Shown here one piece after another: positions 57,290 to 64,000 of a DNA stretch of 64,000 nt. The notes under the pieces are model-generated. The model did not search any database and was not told where the DNA came from. It saw nothing but the letters and a program-made list of their open reading frames with translations. The stretch is from Amycolatopsis oliviviridis (GTDB taxonomy: Bacteria > Actinomycetota > Actinomycetes > Mycobacteriales > Pseudonocardiaceae): assembly GCF_014654365.1 (NCBI RefSeq), contig NZ_BNAY01000003.1:310001-374000 (forward strand). The letters run 5' to 3'. How positions within the stretch are numbered: position 1 is the stretch's first letter; every line of letters begins with the position of its first letter. The position numbers and the translations under genes were made by a program.

Positions 57290-58063
57290 TCAGTCGGGCC
57301 AGACGGGCGTGCGCTTCTCCAGGAAGGCCGCCATCCCCTCACGCGCCCCGGGGAGCTGCGACGCCGAAGCCATCACTTCCAGCGCCAGCGCGTAGGCGTC
57401 GGCCTCCGGCCGGTCCAGCTGCGCGTAGAGGGTCTGCTTCCCCATCGCCTTGCTCGCCCGGCTGCCCCGCGTCGCGCGCGCCAGCAGCGAGGCGACGGCC
57501 TCGTCCAGCGAATCGTCCGGGACGACGCGGTTCACCAGGCCCCAGTCCAGCGCGGTCGCGGCGTCGACGACGTCGCCGGTGAGCGCCAGTTCCATCAGCC
57601 GTTTCCGCCCGATCGAGCGGGCCACCGGCACCGCGGGCGTGTGGCAGAACCAGCCGCCCTTGCCGCCGGGCAGGGCGAATCCGGCGGACTCCGCGGCGAC
57701 GGCGAGATCGCACGAGGCCACCAGCTGACAGCCCGCCGCGGTCGCGAGCCCGTGCACCCGCGCGACGACGACCTGCGGCACCGACTGCATCGTGCCCATC
57801 AGGTCCGTGCACAGCCGCAGCAGCTCGCGCACGGCCATCAGGTCGCGCGCGGCGACGTCACCGAAGTCGTGTCCCGCCGAGAACACCGGTCCGGCGCCCG
57901 CGAGGACGATCCCGGTGGCGTCGGTGTCCCCGGCCTCGCGGAACGCCGCGAGCAGCTCGGCGAGGTGGTCCGCCGACAGCGAGTTCCGCCGCGCGGCGCG
58001 GTTCATGGTGACGGTGACGGTGTCGCCGTCCCGCTTCACGAGGATGTGCTCGTACTCGGCCAT
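57290..58063 (-). CDS. Crotonase-fold protein (enoyl-CoA hydratase/isomerase family)
   Basis: A 257-residue crotonase similar to ECHDC3. The oxyanion-hole regions are AGHDFGDVAAR and RVHGLATAAGCQLVASCDLAVA. The two glutamates of classical hydratases are replaced (GCQL instead of GCEL, and ALPGGKGG), so ordinary enoyl-CoA hydration is unlikely and another acyl-CoA reaction is possible. ATG at 58063 lies 28 nt inside the end of the upstream regulator gene, so the two are coupled. Confidence 0.87.
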   Translation of the reverse strand: MAEYEHILVKRDGDTVTVTMNRAARRNSLSADHLAELLAAFREAGDTDATGIVLAGAGPVFSAGHDFGDVAARDLMAVRELLRLCTDLMGTMQSVPQVVVARVHGLATAAGCQLVASCDLAVAAESAGFALPGGKGGWFCHTPAVPVARSIGRKRLMELALTGDVVDAATALDWGLVNRVVPDDSLDEAVASLLARATRGSRASKAMGKQTLYAQLDRPEADAYALALEVMASASQLPGAREGMAAFLEKRTPVWPD

Positions 58064-59022
58064 GCTTCGACGGTAACCGACCGGAACGTCCGGCGATACG
58101 AATCGGGCCCGACGCCGACCTCCGCCCGGAGCCTTCGCCGCAGGTTGGCGGCGGTGCCGAGCCCGGAGCGCTGCGCGACCCGCTCGACCGGGAGCTCGGT
58201 CGTCTCCAGCAGCCGCCGCGCGAGCCGCACCCGCTGCGCGCGCAGCCAGCGTCCCGGCGTCACCCCGGTGGCCGCCGCGAACTCGCGATGGAAGGTCCGC
58301 TCGCTCAGCCCCGCGTGACCGACCAGGTCCTCGACGCCGATGTCTTCGGCGATCCGCTCCAGCGCCCAGTCCATTGTGGACGAAACACTCGGCCTCGACG
58401 GCTTGGGCGGCAACGGGTTGTCGACGTACTGCCGCTGTCCGCCTTCCCGTGCGGGCGGCATCACGAGCCGGCGGGCGAGCGCTGCCGCGACCTCGGCGCC
58501 GTGATCGCGCCGCACCAGGTGCAGGCAGAGGTCCAGCCCGCCGACCACACCGGCGGACGTCAGCACGTCACCCTCGTCGGTGAACAGGACGTCGCGCTGG
58601 ACGACGGCGGCGCGGGCGGCGGTTTCGAGGTCGTCCAGCAGCCGCCAGTGCGTGGTGACGGAGCGGCCGTCGAGCAGCCCGGCCGCGGCGAGGGTGAAGG
58701 CCCCGGAACACAGCGACGCCACGGTGATCCCGGCCCGGTGCGCCTCGCGCAAAGCGGCGACGGCGGCCGCGGGCACCTCGGCGTGTGGATCGACCCGGCC
58801 GGGCACGAGGACGAGGTCGCAGCCGTCCAGTCCGCTCAGCCCATGGGTCGCCGTGACCTGGCCGAACGGGTGGATGGCGACCGTGCCGCGGCCGGGCGCG
58901 CAGAGCCGGACCTCGAAGGGACCGATTCCACTGTCGGTCCGGTCCACACCCCAGACCTCGCCGATCACGCCCAGGTCGAAGGACCGGCTGCCCGGCAGGA
59001 GGAGCACACCGACGGTTCGCAT
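58036..59022 (-). CDS. GlxA family AraC-type regulator with DJ-1/PfpI domain
   Basis: A 328-residue regulator. The amidotransferase-like N domain has GVLLLPGSRSFDLGVIGEVWG and ASLCSGAFTLAAAGLLDG. The AraC HTH follows near 230-310: HAGLSERTFHREFAAATGVTPGRWL and VERVAQRSGLGTAANLRRRL. It is divergent from the isochorismatase gene, 72 nt apart, and probably controls it and itself. Its 3' end overlaps the crotonase start by 28 nt. Confidence 0.92.
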   Translation of the reverse strand: MRTVGVLLLPGSRSFDLGVIGEVWGVDRTDSGIGPFEVRLCAPGRGTVAIHPFGQVTATHGLSGLDGCDLVLVPGRVDPHAEVPAAAVAALREAHRAGITVASLCSGAFTLAAAGLLDGRSVTTHWRLLDDLETAARAAVVQRDVLFTDEGDVLTSAGVVGGLDLCLHLVRRDHGAEVAAALARRLVMPPAREGGQRQYVDNPLPPKPSRPSVSSTMDWALERIAEDIGVEDLVGHAGLSERTFHREFAAATGVTPGRWLRAQRVRLARRLLETTELPVERVAQRSGLGTAANLRRRLRAEVGVGPDSYRRTFRSVTVEAWPSTSTSS

Positions 59023-59094
59023 GGCAGAAAAGTACCGCATCGCGCGTCTTCTGCCACTCCCTGGACGCCTCCATCGGGAACGAGACTCGAGGCC

Positions 59095-59655
59095 ATGACC
59101 ACAGAAACCAAGGCCCTGCTCGTGATCGACGTCCAGCGCGGCTTCGACAAGCCCGTCTGGGGCCCGCGCGACAACCCCGGCGCGGAAGCCAACATCAAGG
59201 CGCTCGTCGACGCCTGGCAGGAACGCGGCCTGCCGATCGTGCTGGTGCACCACGACTCCGTGAAGCCCGGATCGTCGCTGCGGCCCGGGCAGGAGGGCAA
59301 CCACTTCAAGCCCGAACTCGACGGAGTGCGCGCGGATCTGGTGTTCGGCAAGAAGGTCAACTCGGCCTTCCACGGCGACATCGATCTCGACGGCTGGCTC
59401 AAGACCCGCGGCATCACGTCGTTCGTGCTCGCCGGGATCCAGACGAACTTCTGCTGCGAGACCACCGCGCGCGTCGGCGGGAACCTCGGCTACGACGTGA
59501 CTTTCGCGCTCGACGCCACGTTCACCTTCGACCTCGCCGGACCGGACGGGAGCGTCCTCACCGCCGCCGAACTGTCCAGGGCGACCGCGACGAACCTGCA
59601 CGGCGGCGGGTTCGCCACGGTCACCTCGACGAAGGAGATCCTCGGCAGCCTTTGA
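59095..59655 (+). CDS. Cysteine hydrolase, isochorismatase family
   Basis: A 186-residue enzyme with the Asp-Lys-Cys triad: LLVIDVQRGFDKP, FGKKVNSAF and QTNFCCETTARVG. It differs from the nicotinamidase at 23743 by lacking the RDYHIDPGDHF metal site, so it is more likely a general amide or biuret/N-carbamoyl hydrolase. The divergent GlxA-type regulator suggests induction by its substrate. ATG at 59095 follows a purine-rich GAGACTCGAGG. Confidence 0.9.
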   Translation: MTTETKALLVIDVQRGFDKPVWGPRDNPGAEANIKALVDAWQERGLPIVLVHHDSVKPGSSLRPGQEGNHFKPELDGVRADLVFGKKVNSAFHGDIDLDGWLKTRGITSFVLAGIQTNFCCETTARVGGNLGYDVTFALDATFTFDLAGPDGSVLTAAELSRATATNLHGGGFATVTSTKEILGSL

Positions 59656-59694
59656 GACCTCGCGGCCGGATGGGGCCGCAGTGATTTCGCGTGC

Positions 59695-59835
59695 CTGATC
59701 GGACGGCACGTGTGATCAGAGACGGAACTCGCGTGTCCAGAGGCGGAACTCACGTGATCAGACGCCGCACGCCGAGTTACGCCTTCAAGCACGCGAGTTA
59801 CGCCTTCAAGCACGCGAGTCACGTCTCCAGTGGGC
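59695..59835. repeat. Array of ~21-nt units in two opposing orientations
   Basis: CGAGTTACGCCTTCAAGCACG occurs exactly twice in tandem (59773-59793, 59794-59814), followed by a divergent third unit starting CGAGTCACGTCTCC. To the left (about 59703-59765) related units run in the opposite direction, for example the complement of CGAGTTCCGCCTCTGGACACG. The whole is a loose inverted arrangement at the convergent end of the isochorismatase and ehuA-like genes. It may terminate transcription or be a mobile-repeat relic. Confidence 0.65.
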
Positions 59836-59853
59836 CGCTGTCTCAGGCTCACC

Positions 59854-60618
59854 TCACGCCCGATCGATCACCGCTTTGAGGAACCGCCGCGTCCGGTCGT
59901 GCTCCGGATCGTTGAACAGCTTGTCCGGCGCGGCGTCCTCCAGCACCTGACCCTCGTCGAACATCATCACCCGATCCGACACGTCCCGCGCGAACTGCAT
60001 TTCGTGTGTGACACAGAGGATCGTGATGTCCGTGGACGCCGCGATCTCGCGCAGCACGCGCAGGACGTCGGCGACGAGTTCCGGGTCGAGCGCCGAGGTC
60101 ACCTCGTCCAGCAGCAGCACGTCCGGCCGCATCGCGAGCGCGCGGGCGATCGCGACGCGTTGCTGCTGGCCGCCGGAGAGCCGGGTGGGATGCGCGTCCT
60201 TCTTGTCCGCGAGCCCCACCATTTCCAGCAGTTCGACGGCCCGCGCCTCGGCCTCGTCCCGGGGAACGCCGAGTGCGTGGATCGGTGCCTCGGTGATGTT
60301 GCGCAGCACGTTCATGTTGGGGAACAGGTTGAACTGCTGGAACACCATGCCGATCCGCTTGCGCATGTCCCGCAGGTACTTCTCGTCCGCGGGCACCAGC
60401 TTCTCACCGCGTTTCCTGTGGCTCAGGTAGTCGCCGCAGACCTCGATGGTGCCGCCGTCGACCTTCTCCAGGGTCATCAGCAGCCGCAGGATCGTCGTCT
60501 TCCCGGACCCGCTCGGCCCGATCAGCGAGACGAATTCCCCCGGCGCGACGGTGAAATCGAGGTCCCGCAGCACGACATGGTCGCCGAAGGACTTGACCAC
60601 CTGCGAGAACCGGATCAT
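59854..60618 (-). CDS. ehuA: Polar amino acid/ectoine ABC transporter ATP-binding protein
   Basis: A 254-residue ABC ATPase of the polar amino acid family. Walker A is LIGPSGSGKTTILRL, the Q-loop is FQQFNLFPNMNVL, the signature is RLSGGQQQRVAIARAL and Walker B is VLLLDEVTSALDP, then THEMQFARDVSDRV. It powers uptake by EhuC/D. ATG at 60618 is chosen; GTG at 60642 would overlap ehuD by 17 nt. It is last of ehuBCDA. Confidence 0.88.
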   Translation of the reverse strand: MIRFSQVVKSFGDHVVLRDLDFTVAPGEFVSLIGPSGSGKTTILRLLMTLEKVDGGTIEVCGDYLSHRKRGEKLVPADEKYLRDMRKRIGMVFQQFNLFPNMNVLRNITEAPIHALGVPRDEAEARAVELLEMVGLADKKDAHPTRLSGGQQQRVAIARALAMRPDVLLLDEVTSALDPELVADVLRVLREIAASTDITILCVTHEMQFARDVSDRVMMFDEGQVLEDAAPDKLFNDPEHDRTRRFLKAVIDRA

Positions 60619-60625
60619 CGGGGAA

Positions 60626-61282
60626 TCAACTGTGGGCGGCACGGCGCTCCAACCTTCTCACCAGAATCGAAGCCGGCAGGCTCACCAACAGGAACAGCAC
60701 CCCGGCCAGGGTGTAGGGCTCGGTGACGCGGAACGTTTCGGCACCGACCTCCTTCGCCCTCGCCAGCACGTCGACGACGCCGATCGCCAGCAGCAGCGGG
60801 GTTTCCTTGAACATCGAGATCGTGTAGTTGCCGAGCGCGGGCAGCACCCGCGGGACCGCTTGCGGCAGCACCACCGCGGTCCACACCCGCGACCTCGGCA
60901 GGTTCAGCGCGGTCGCGGCCTCCCACTGTCCTTTCGGGACGGCTTCGATCCCGGCCCGGTAGACCTCGGCCGAATAGGTCGCGTAATGCACGCCGAGCGC
61001 GATGACGCCGGTGACGAACGGGGACAGGGTCAGCCCGCCCACCGGCTGGATCACGTAGTAGAGGACGAACACCTGGATCAGCAACGGCGTGCTGCGGACG
61101 AACTCGATGAACAGTACGACCACCTGGGACAGCACGGGAATCCCCGTCCGGCGGATCAGCGCGAACACCAGGCCGAGCACATAGGCGACCACCGAGCCGA
61201 GCAGGGTGATCTCGATGGTGACGAGAAGCCCTTCCAGCAGCAGGGGAACCGAATTCGCGGCCGCTTCCCAGCTCCAGTCCAT
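60626..61282 (-). CDS. ehuD: Ectoine/hydroxyectoine-type ABC transporter permease EhuD
   Basis: A 218-residue membrane protein of the HisMQ/GlnP type with about five TM helices. The N part is SVPLLLEGLLVTIEITLLGSVVAYVLGLVFALIRR, and the EAA-loop AALNLPRSRVWTAVVLPQAVPRVLPALGN contacts EhuA. The ATG overlaps the ehuC stop by one base. The order B-C-D-A and its similarity to EhuD support ectoine uptake, though polar amino acid import remains possible. Confidence 0.85.
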   Translation of the reverse strand: MDWSWEAAANSVPLLLEGLLVTIEITLLGSVVAYVLGLVFALIRRTGIPVLSQVVVLFIEFVRSTPLLIQVFVLYYVIQPVGGLTLSPFVTGVIALGVHYATYSAEVYRAGIEAVPKGQWEAATALNLPRSRVWTAVVLPQAVPRVLPALGNYTISMFKETPLLLAIGVVDVLARAKEVGAETFRVTEPYTLAGVLFLLVSLPASILVRRLERRAAHS

Positions 61283-61977
61283 CAGACACCTCCCGCGGCG
61301 GCGGTCATCTTGGCCGGGGCCCGGCCGAGACGTCGTGCCGCGAACCGTTCCAGCAGCCGCATCCCGCCGGTGATCAGCAGGGCGAGCAGGAGATAGAGCA
61401 CGAGTTCGGTGCCGTAGATCCAGCCGATCTCGGCACTGAACACCGGCCGCAGCAGTTCACCTTGGCGTGCCATCTCCGGGACGGCGATGAACGACAGCAG
61501 GGCGGTGCTCTTCAGCAACTGGATGAAGAGATTGTTGAACGGTGGCAGCATTTCCGCGAACGCCTGCGGCAGGATCACCCGCCGCATCCGCTGGGCGGGG
61601 GTCAGATTGAGGGCGATGGCGCCCTCGAACTGCGCCCGTGGCACGGAATTCACCGCGCCGCGGACGATCTCCGCGCCGTAGGCCCCGTGATTGAGGCCCA
61701 GCACCAGGATCCCGGCGAACATCGGCACCAGCTGAAGACCGACCAGCACCGGAAGCGCGAAGTAGAGCCAGAACAACTGGACGACTTCCGAGGTGCCGCG
61801 GAAGATTTCGACGTAGACGCGGGAGATCCCGCGCACCACGCGGGACGGCGATCTCAGCGCGAGCCCGGCGACCAGGGAGAGCACCACGGTGAGCGCGATC
61901 CCGCCGAGCGCGGCGGCGACGGTCGCGGTCAGTCCACTGAGGACGGTCGTGATGATGTGCGATACCGACGACGACAT
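61282..61977 (-). CDS. ehuC: Ectoine/hydroxyectoine-type ABC transporter permease EhuC
   Basis: A 231-residue permease with about five TM helices. It includes VEIFRGTSEVVQLFWLYFALPVLVGL and the EAA loop AIALNLTPAQRMRRVILPQAFAEMLPPFNN. With EhuD it forms the channel. Start at 61977 follows ehuB by 13 nt. The pair resembles EhuC/EhuD of Sinorhizobium and actinobacterial ectoine importers. Confidence 0.85.
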   Translation of the reverse strand: MSSSVSHIITTVLSGLTATVAAALGGIALTVVLSLVAGLALRSPSRVVRGISRVYVEIFRGTSEVVQLFWLYFALPVLVGLQLVPMFAGILVLGLNHGAYGAEIVRGAVNSVPRAQFEGAIALNLTPAQRMRRVILPQAFAEMLPPFNNLFIQLLKSTALLSFIAVPEMARQGELLRPVFSAEIGWIYGTELVLYLLLALLITGGMRLLERFAARRLGRAPAKMTAAAGGV

Positions 61978-61990
61978 GAGGTCTGCCCCG

Positions 61991-62884
61991 TCACACCGCG
62001 CAGAGTTTCTCGGTGGTGACGTCGGACTTCGGCAGGTTGTCCGCCGAGAACCCGAACGGGGTCACGATCTTGGTCCATTCGCCGCTGTCGTGCAGTTTCT
62101 TGAGTTCGGCGTCGAACGCCTCGCGCAGCGGGTTGTCGTCCTTGCGGAAGACGAACGCGCCGGCGGAGACGACCGGCTTCCCGTCCTTGATCGGGTCGAA
62201 GCCCGGGGTCACTTCCGCCGCGGCGCCCGGGCTCTTCGCCAGGACGTCCTTCAGGGAGATGTCGGTCAGCGCGGCACAGTAGACCCGGCCGTCGGTGACC
62301 GCGCGGAGCATGTTGTCCTGCGAATCGAGGGTGACGATCTGATCCTCGGCGACGCCGGAGTCGGTGGCGTAGCCCTTTTCCACCGCCGCCGAGAGCACGG
62401 CGACCTTGACCTTCTTGGCGGCGATGTCCTCGAACTTCAGTACCTGCTGCGGATTTCCCTTGGGTACCAGCAAAGCCGTCAGGGCCGAGTAGTCGGGGAT
62501 CGAGAAGGCCGCCGCGTCGCACCGCTCCTTCTTGATGTTCATGCCCGCCGCGACGATGTCGTACTTCCTGGCGTTGAGCGCGGGGATCAGCTGGTCGAAG
62601 GAAACCGCTTCGGCTTCCACGTTGTCGATCCCCATGGCCTTGAAGACCGCGCGGGCGACTTCGGGCGCTTCACCGGTCACCTTGCCGCTTTGGTCCGTGA
62701 ATCCGTACGGTGCCTCGTTCGCGATACCGATCTTGATCTTCTTCGTGTCCTTGGCCGCCTGGAGCGCGTCCCCGGAGGACGTCGACGTGCACGCAGACAA
62801 CAGCACCGGACCGCCGATCGTCACCGCCCCCAGAACCGCGGACCGCCGGAAGAACTCCCGCCTCGACCACTCGCCGTGCGCCAT
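61991..62884 (-). CDS. ehuB: Ectoine/hydroxyectoine-type substrate-binding lipoprotein EhuB
   Basis: A 297-residue lipoprotein. The twin-arginine leader SRREFFRRSAVLG precedes a lipobox VLLSAC, so it may be exported by Tat. The mature SBP_bac_3 domain reads KIKIGIANEAPYGFTDQSGKVTGEAPEVARAVFKAMG, close to EhuB, then ALNARKYDIVAAGMNI. It catches ectoine or hydroxyectoine outside the membrane. A 23-bp dyad lies 13 nt upstream of its start. No ectoine degradation gene is in the window. Confidence 0.85.
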   Translation of the reverse strand: MAHGEWSRREFFRRSAVLGAVTIGGPVLLSACTSTSSGDALQAAKDTKKIKIGIANEAPYGFTDQSGKVTGEAPEVARAVFKAMGIDNVEAEAVSFDQLIPALNARKYDIVAAGMNIKKERCDAAAFSIPDYSALTALLVPKGNPQQVLKFEDIAAKKVKVAVLSAAVEKGYATDSGVAEDQIVTLDSQDNMLRAVTDGRVYCAALTDISLKDVLAKSPGAAAEVTPGFDPIKDGKPVVSAGAFVFRKDDNPLREAFDAELKKLHDSGEWTKIVTPFGFSADNLPKSDVTTEKLCAV

Positions 62885-62897
62885 AGCCGCACCTCTT

Positions 62898-62920
62898 TTC
62901 GATTAATCGGTTTAATCGAA
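62898..62920. promoter_or_regulatory. 23-bp palindromic operator upstream of ehuB
   Basis: TTCGATTAA (62898-62906) and TTAATCGAA (62912-62920) are exact complements around TCGGT, 13 nt before the ehuB start. AT-rich dyads like this are rare in this genome and are typical of GntR- or LacI-type repressor sites. The regulator gene is not in the window. It probably gates expression of ehuBCDA by substrate. Confidence 0.65.
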
Positions 62921-63001
62921 ACGTAGGTGGGTACCTTTGCGCAGGCAGTGTGAGCGGGTCACGAACCAACTGCCGTTACGGTACCGAGATTTACGGTGAC
63001 T

Positions 63002-64000
63002 TTACGTGCTCAGACCGTGGCGCTCCCGCACCAATCCGACAATTCCGTCCATGATGTCGGTGAGTTCGTAGTCCTTCGGTGTGAACACCTTCGCGATTCC
63101 CCGCTCCAGCAGGAGCTTCTCGTCGTCGGGCGGGATGATGCCGCCGACGATGACCGGGATGTCGCCCGCGCCGGCGGCCCGCAGCCCGTCCACGACCTGC
63201 GGCACGACTTCGAGGTGCGAACCCGAAAGCACCGAAAGCCCGACCACGTGCACGCCCTCCTGGACGGCGGCCGCGACGATCTGCTCCGGGGTGAGCCGGA
63301 TGCCTTGGTACACCACCTCGAAACCGACGTCGCGGGCTCGCACGGCCACCTGCTCGGCGCCGTTGGAATGCCCGTCGAGACCGGGTTTGCCGACCAGGAT
63401 CCGCAGCCGCTCGCCGATCTCGGTGCTCGTCGCCTTGACCCTGTCGCGGACGCGACGGATCTCCTCGTTGCCCTCGCCCGCGGCCGCCGAGGCGGAAACC
63501 CCGGTGGGAGCACGGTATTCGCCGAACACCTCGCGCAGCGCGCCCGACCATTCACCCGTGGTGACCCCGGCGCGGGCGCAGTCGATCGTGGCCTCGAACA
63601 GGTTTTCCGGCGTCTTCGCGATGGCCTTCAGCTTCTCCAGCGAAGACTCGGCGGCCGCGTTGTCGCGGTGCGCCCGCCATTCCTCGATCGCGGTGACGGC
63701 CTCCTTCTCGACGGCCGGGTCGATCGTCTCGATCGCCTTGGCGCCTTCGGCTTGCAGCGGCGAAGGTTCGGTGGTCTCGAACTTGTTGACCCCGACCAGG
63801 ATCCGCTCGCCGTTCTCCATCCCGCGCCGGAGCTCCGCGAGCGAGGCGACGAGCTGCGACTTCATGTAGCCGCTCTCGACGGCCGTGACGGCGCCGCCGA
63901 GATCCTGCACCCGCGCGATCTCCTCGCGCGCGCCCGCCATGATCTCGTCGACCTTGGCCTGGATGACGTGCGAACCGTCGAAGATGTCCTCGTACTCCAG
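63002..64000 (-). CDS. meaA: B12-dependent acyl-CoA mutase, MeaA/ethylmalonyl-CoA mutase type, C-terminal part
   Basis: The gene runs off the right edge; 332 C-terminal residues are present. They cover the end of the TIM barrel (EDIFDGSHVIQAKVDEIMAGAREEIARVQDLGGAVTAVESGYMKSQL) and the cobalamin domain with base-off motif KPGLDGHSNGAEQ. The combination fits MeaA/Ecm of the ethylmalonyl-CoA pathway better than classic methylmalonyl-CoA mutase. It is transcribed toward the ehu genes; the 117-nt gap holds the operator at 62898 and no strong terminator. Confidence 0.82.
   Translation of the reverse strand: MEYEDIFDGSHVIQAKVDEIMAGAREEIARVQDLGGAVTAVESGYMKSQLVASLAELRRGMENGERILVGVNKFETTEPSPLQAEGAKAIETIDPAVEKEAVTAIEEWRAHRDNAAAESSLEKLKAIAKTPENLFEATIDCARAGVTTGEWSGALREVFGEYRAPTGVSASAAAGEGNEEIRRVRDRVKATSTEIGERLRILVGKPGLDGHSNGAEQVAVRARDVGFEVVYQGIRLTPEQIVAAAVQEGVHVVGLSVLSGSHLEVVPQVVDGLRAAGAGDIPVIVGGIIPPDDEKLLLERGIAKVFTPKDYELTDIMDGIVGLVRERHGLST

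Overview
This is a high-GC actinobacterial chromosome segment, most likely from Pseudonocardiales and probably Amycolatopsis. The evidence is the GTG/TTG-rich starts, pervasive 1-4 nt stop/start overlaps, NucS, the CysM-CysO-Mec sulfur system and a glycopeptide-type glycosyltransferase. The genus is an inference. Positions 13273-28630 carry in order the genes of the mycobacterial Rv1329c-Rv1341 region: rdgB, rph, a metallo-beta-lactamase-fold phosphodiesterase, murI, rhomboid, cysM, cysO, mec, P1 peptidase, DUF2017, clpS, divergent pncB, then a dinG-like helicase. Several genes are inserted: arylamine N-acetyltransferase, a racemase, pncA, eda, a secreted protein and bioY. The serB-ctaD pair also matches mycobacteria.

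Layout. 1-2236: start of an NAD(P)-binding gene, an MFS exporter and a divergent TetR repressor. 2217-5729: replicative polymerase dnaE. 5853-10462: LysR regulator followed by a three-subunit molybdenum hydroxylase. 10518-13034: GH25 muramidase, a small membrane protein, a lipoprotein and Bcp peroxiredoxin. 13273-28630: the conserved block. 28688-35177: a small unknown, an OsmC protein, a receptor-type Ser/Thr kinase, a Pth2-domain protein, serB and ctaD. 35313-43408: accessory genes (phosphotransferase, glycosyltransferase, hydrolase, GNAT, AraC regulator, methyltransferase, phosphodiesterase, FmdB, CmpX-like membrane protein). 43471-48163: PLP lyase with its Lrp regulator, two hypotheticals and a doubled 3-hydroxyacyl-CoA dehydrogenase. 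48260-53661: dhaMLK, a DUF3558-like lipoprotein and an SSS symporter with a small partner. 53861-55644: an unusual papain-like peptidase and patatin phospholipase pair. 55970-59655: nucS, Nudix hydrolase, crotonase, GlxA-type regulator and isochorismatase. 59854-62884: an ehuBCDA-like ABC importer. 63002-64000: the 3' part of a B12-dependent mutase.

Two features stand out. First, thirteen long palindromes in about four sequence families sit at gene 3' ends and never between divergent starts; some contain the stop codon of the upstream gene. They look like multiplied bidirectional terminators. Second, the peptidase of the 53.8-55.6 kb pair has its GGH histidine motif before the DQGxxGAC cysteine motif, the reverse of papain order, and it is encoded next to an intact patatin lipase. 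That is the best candidate here for an undescribed system.

No tRNA, rRNA, CRISPR array, transposase or phage gene was recognised. All functions are inferred from sequence reading alone.
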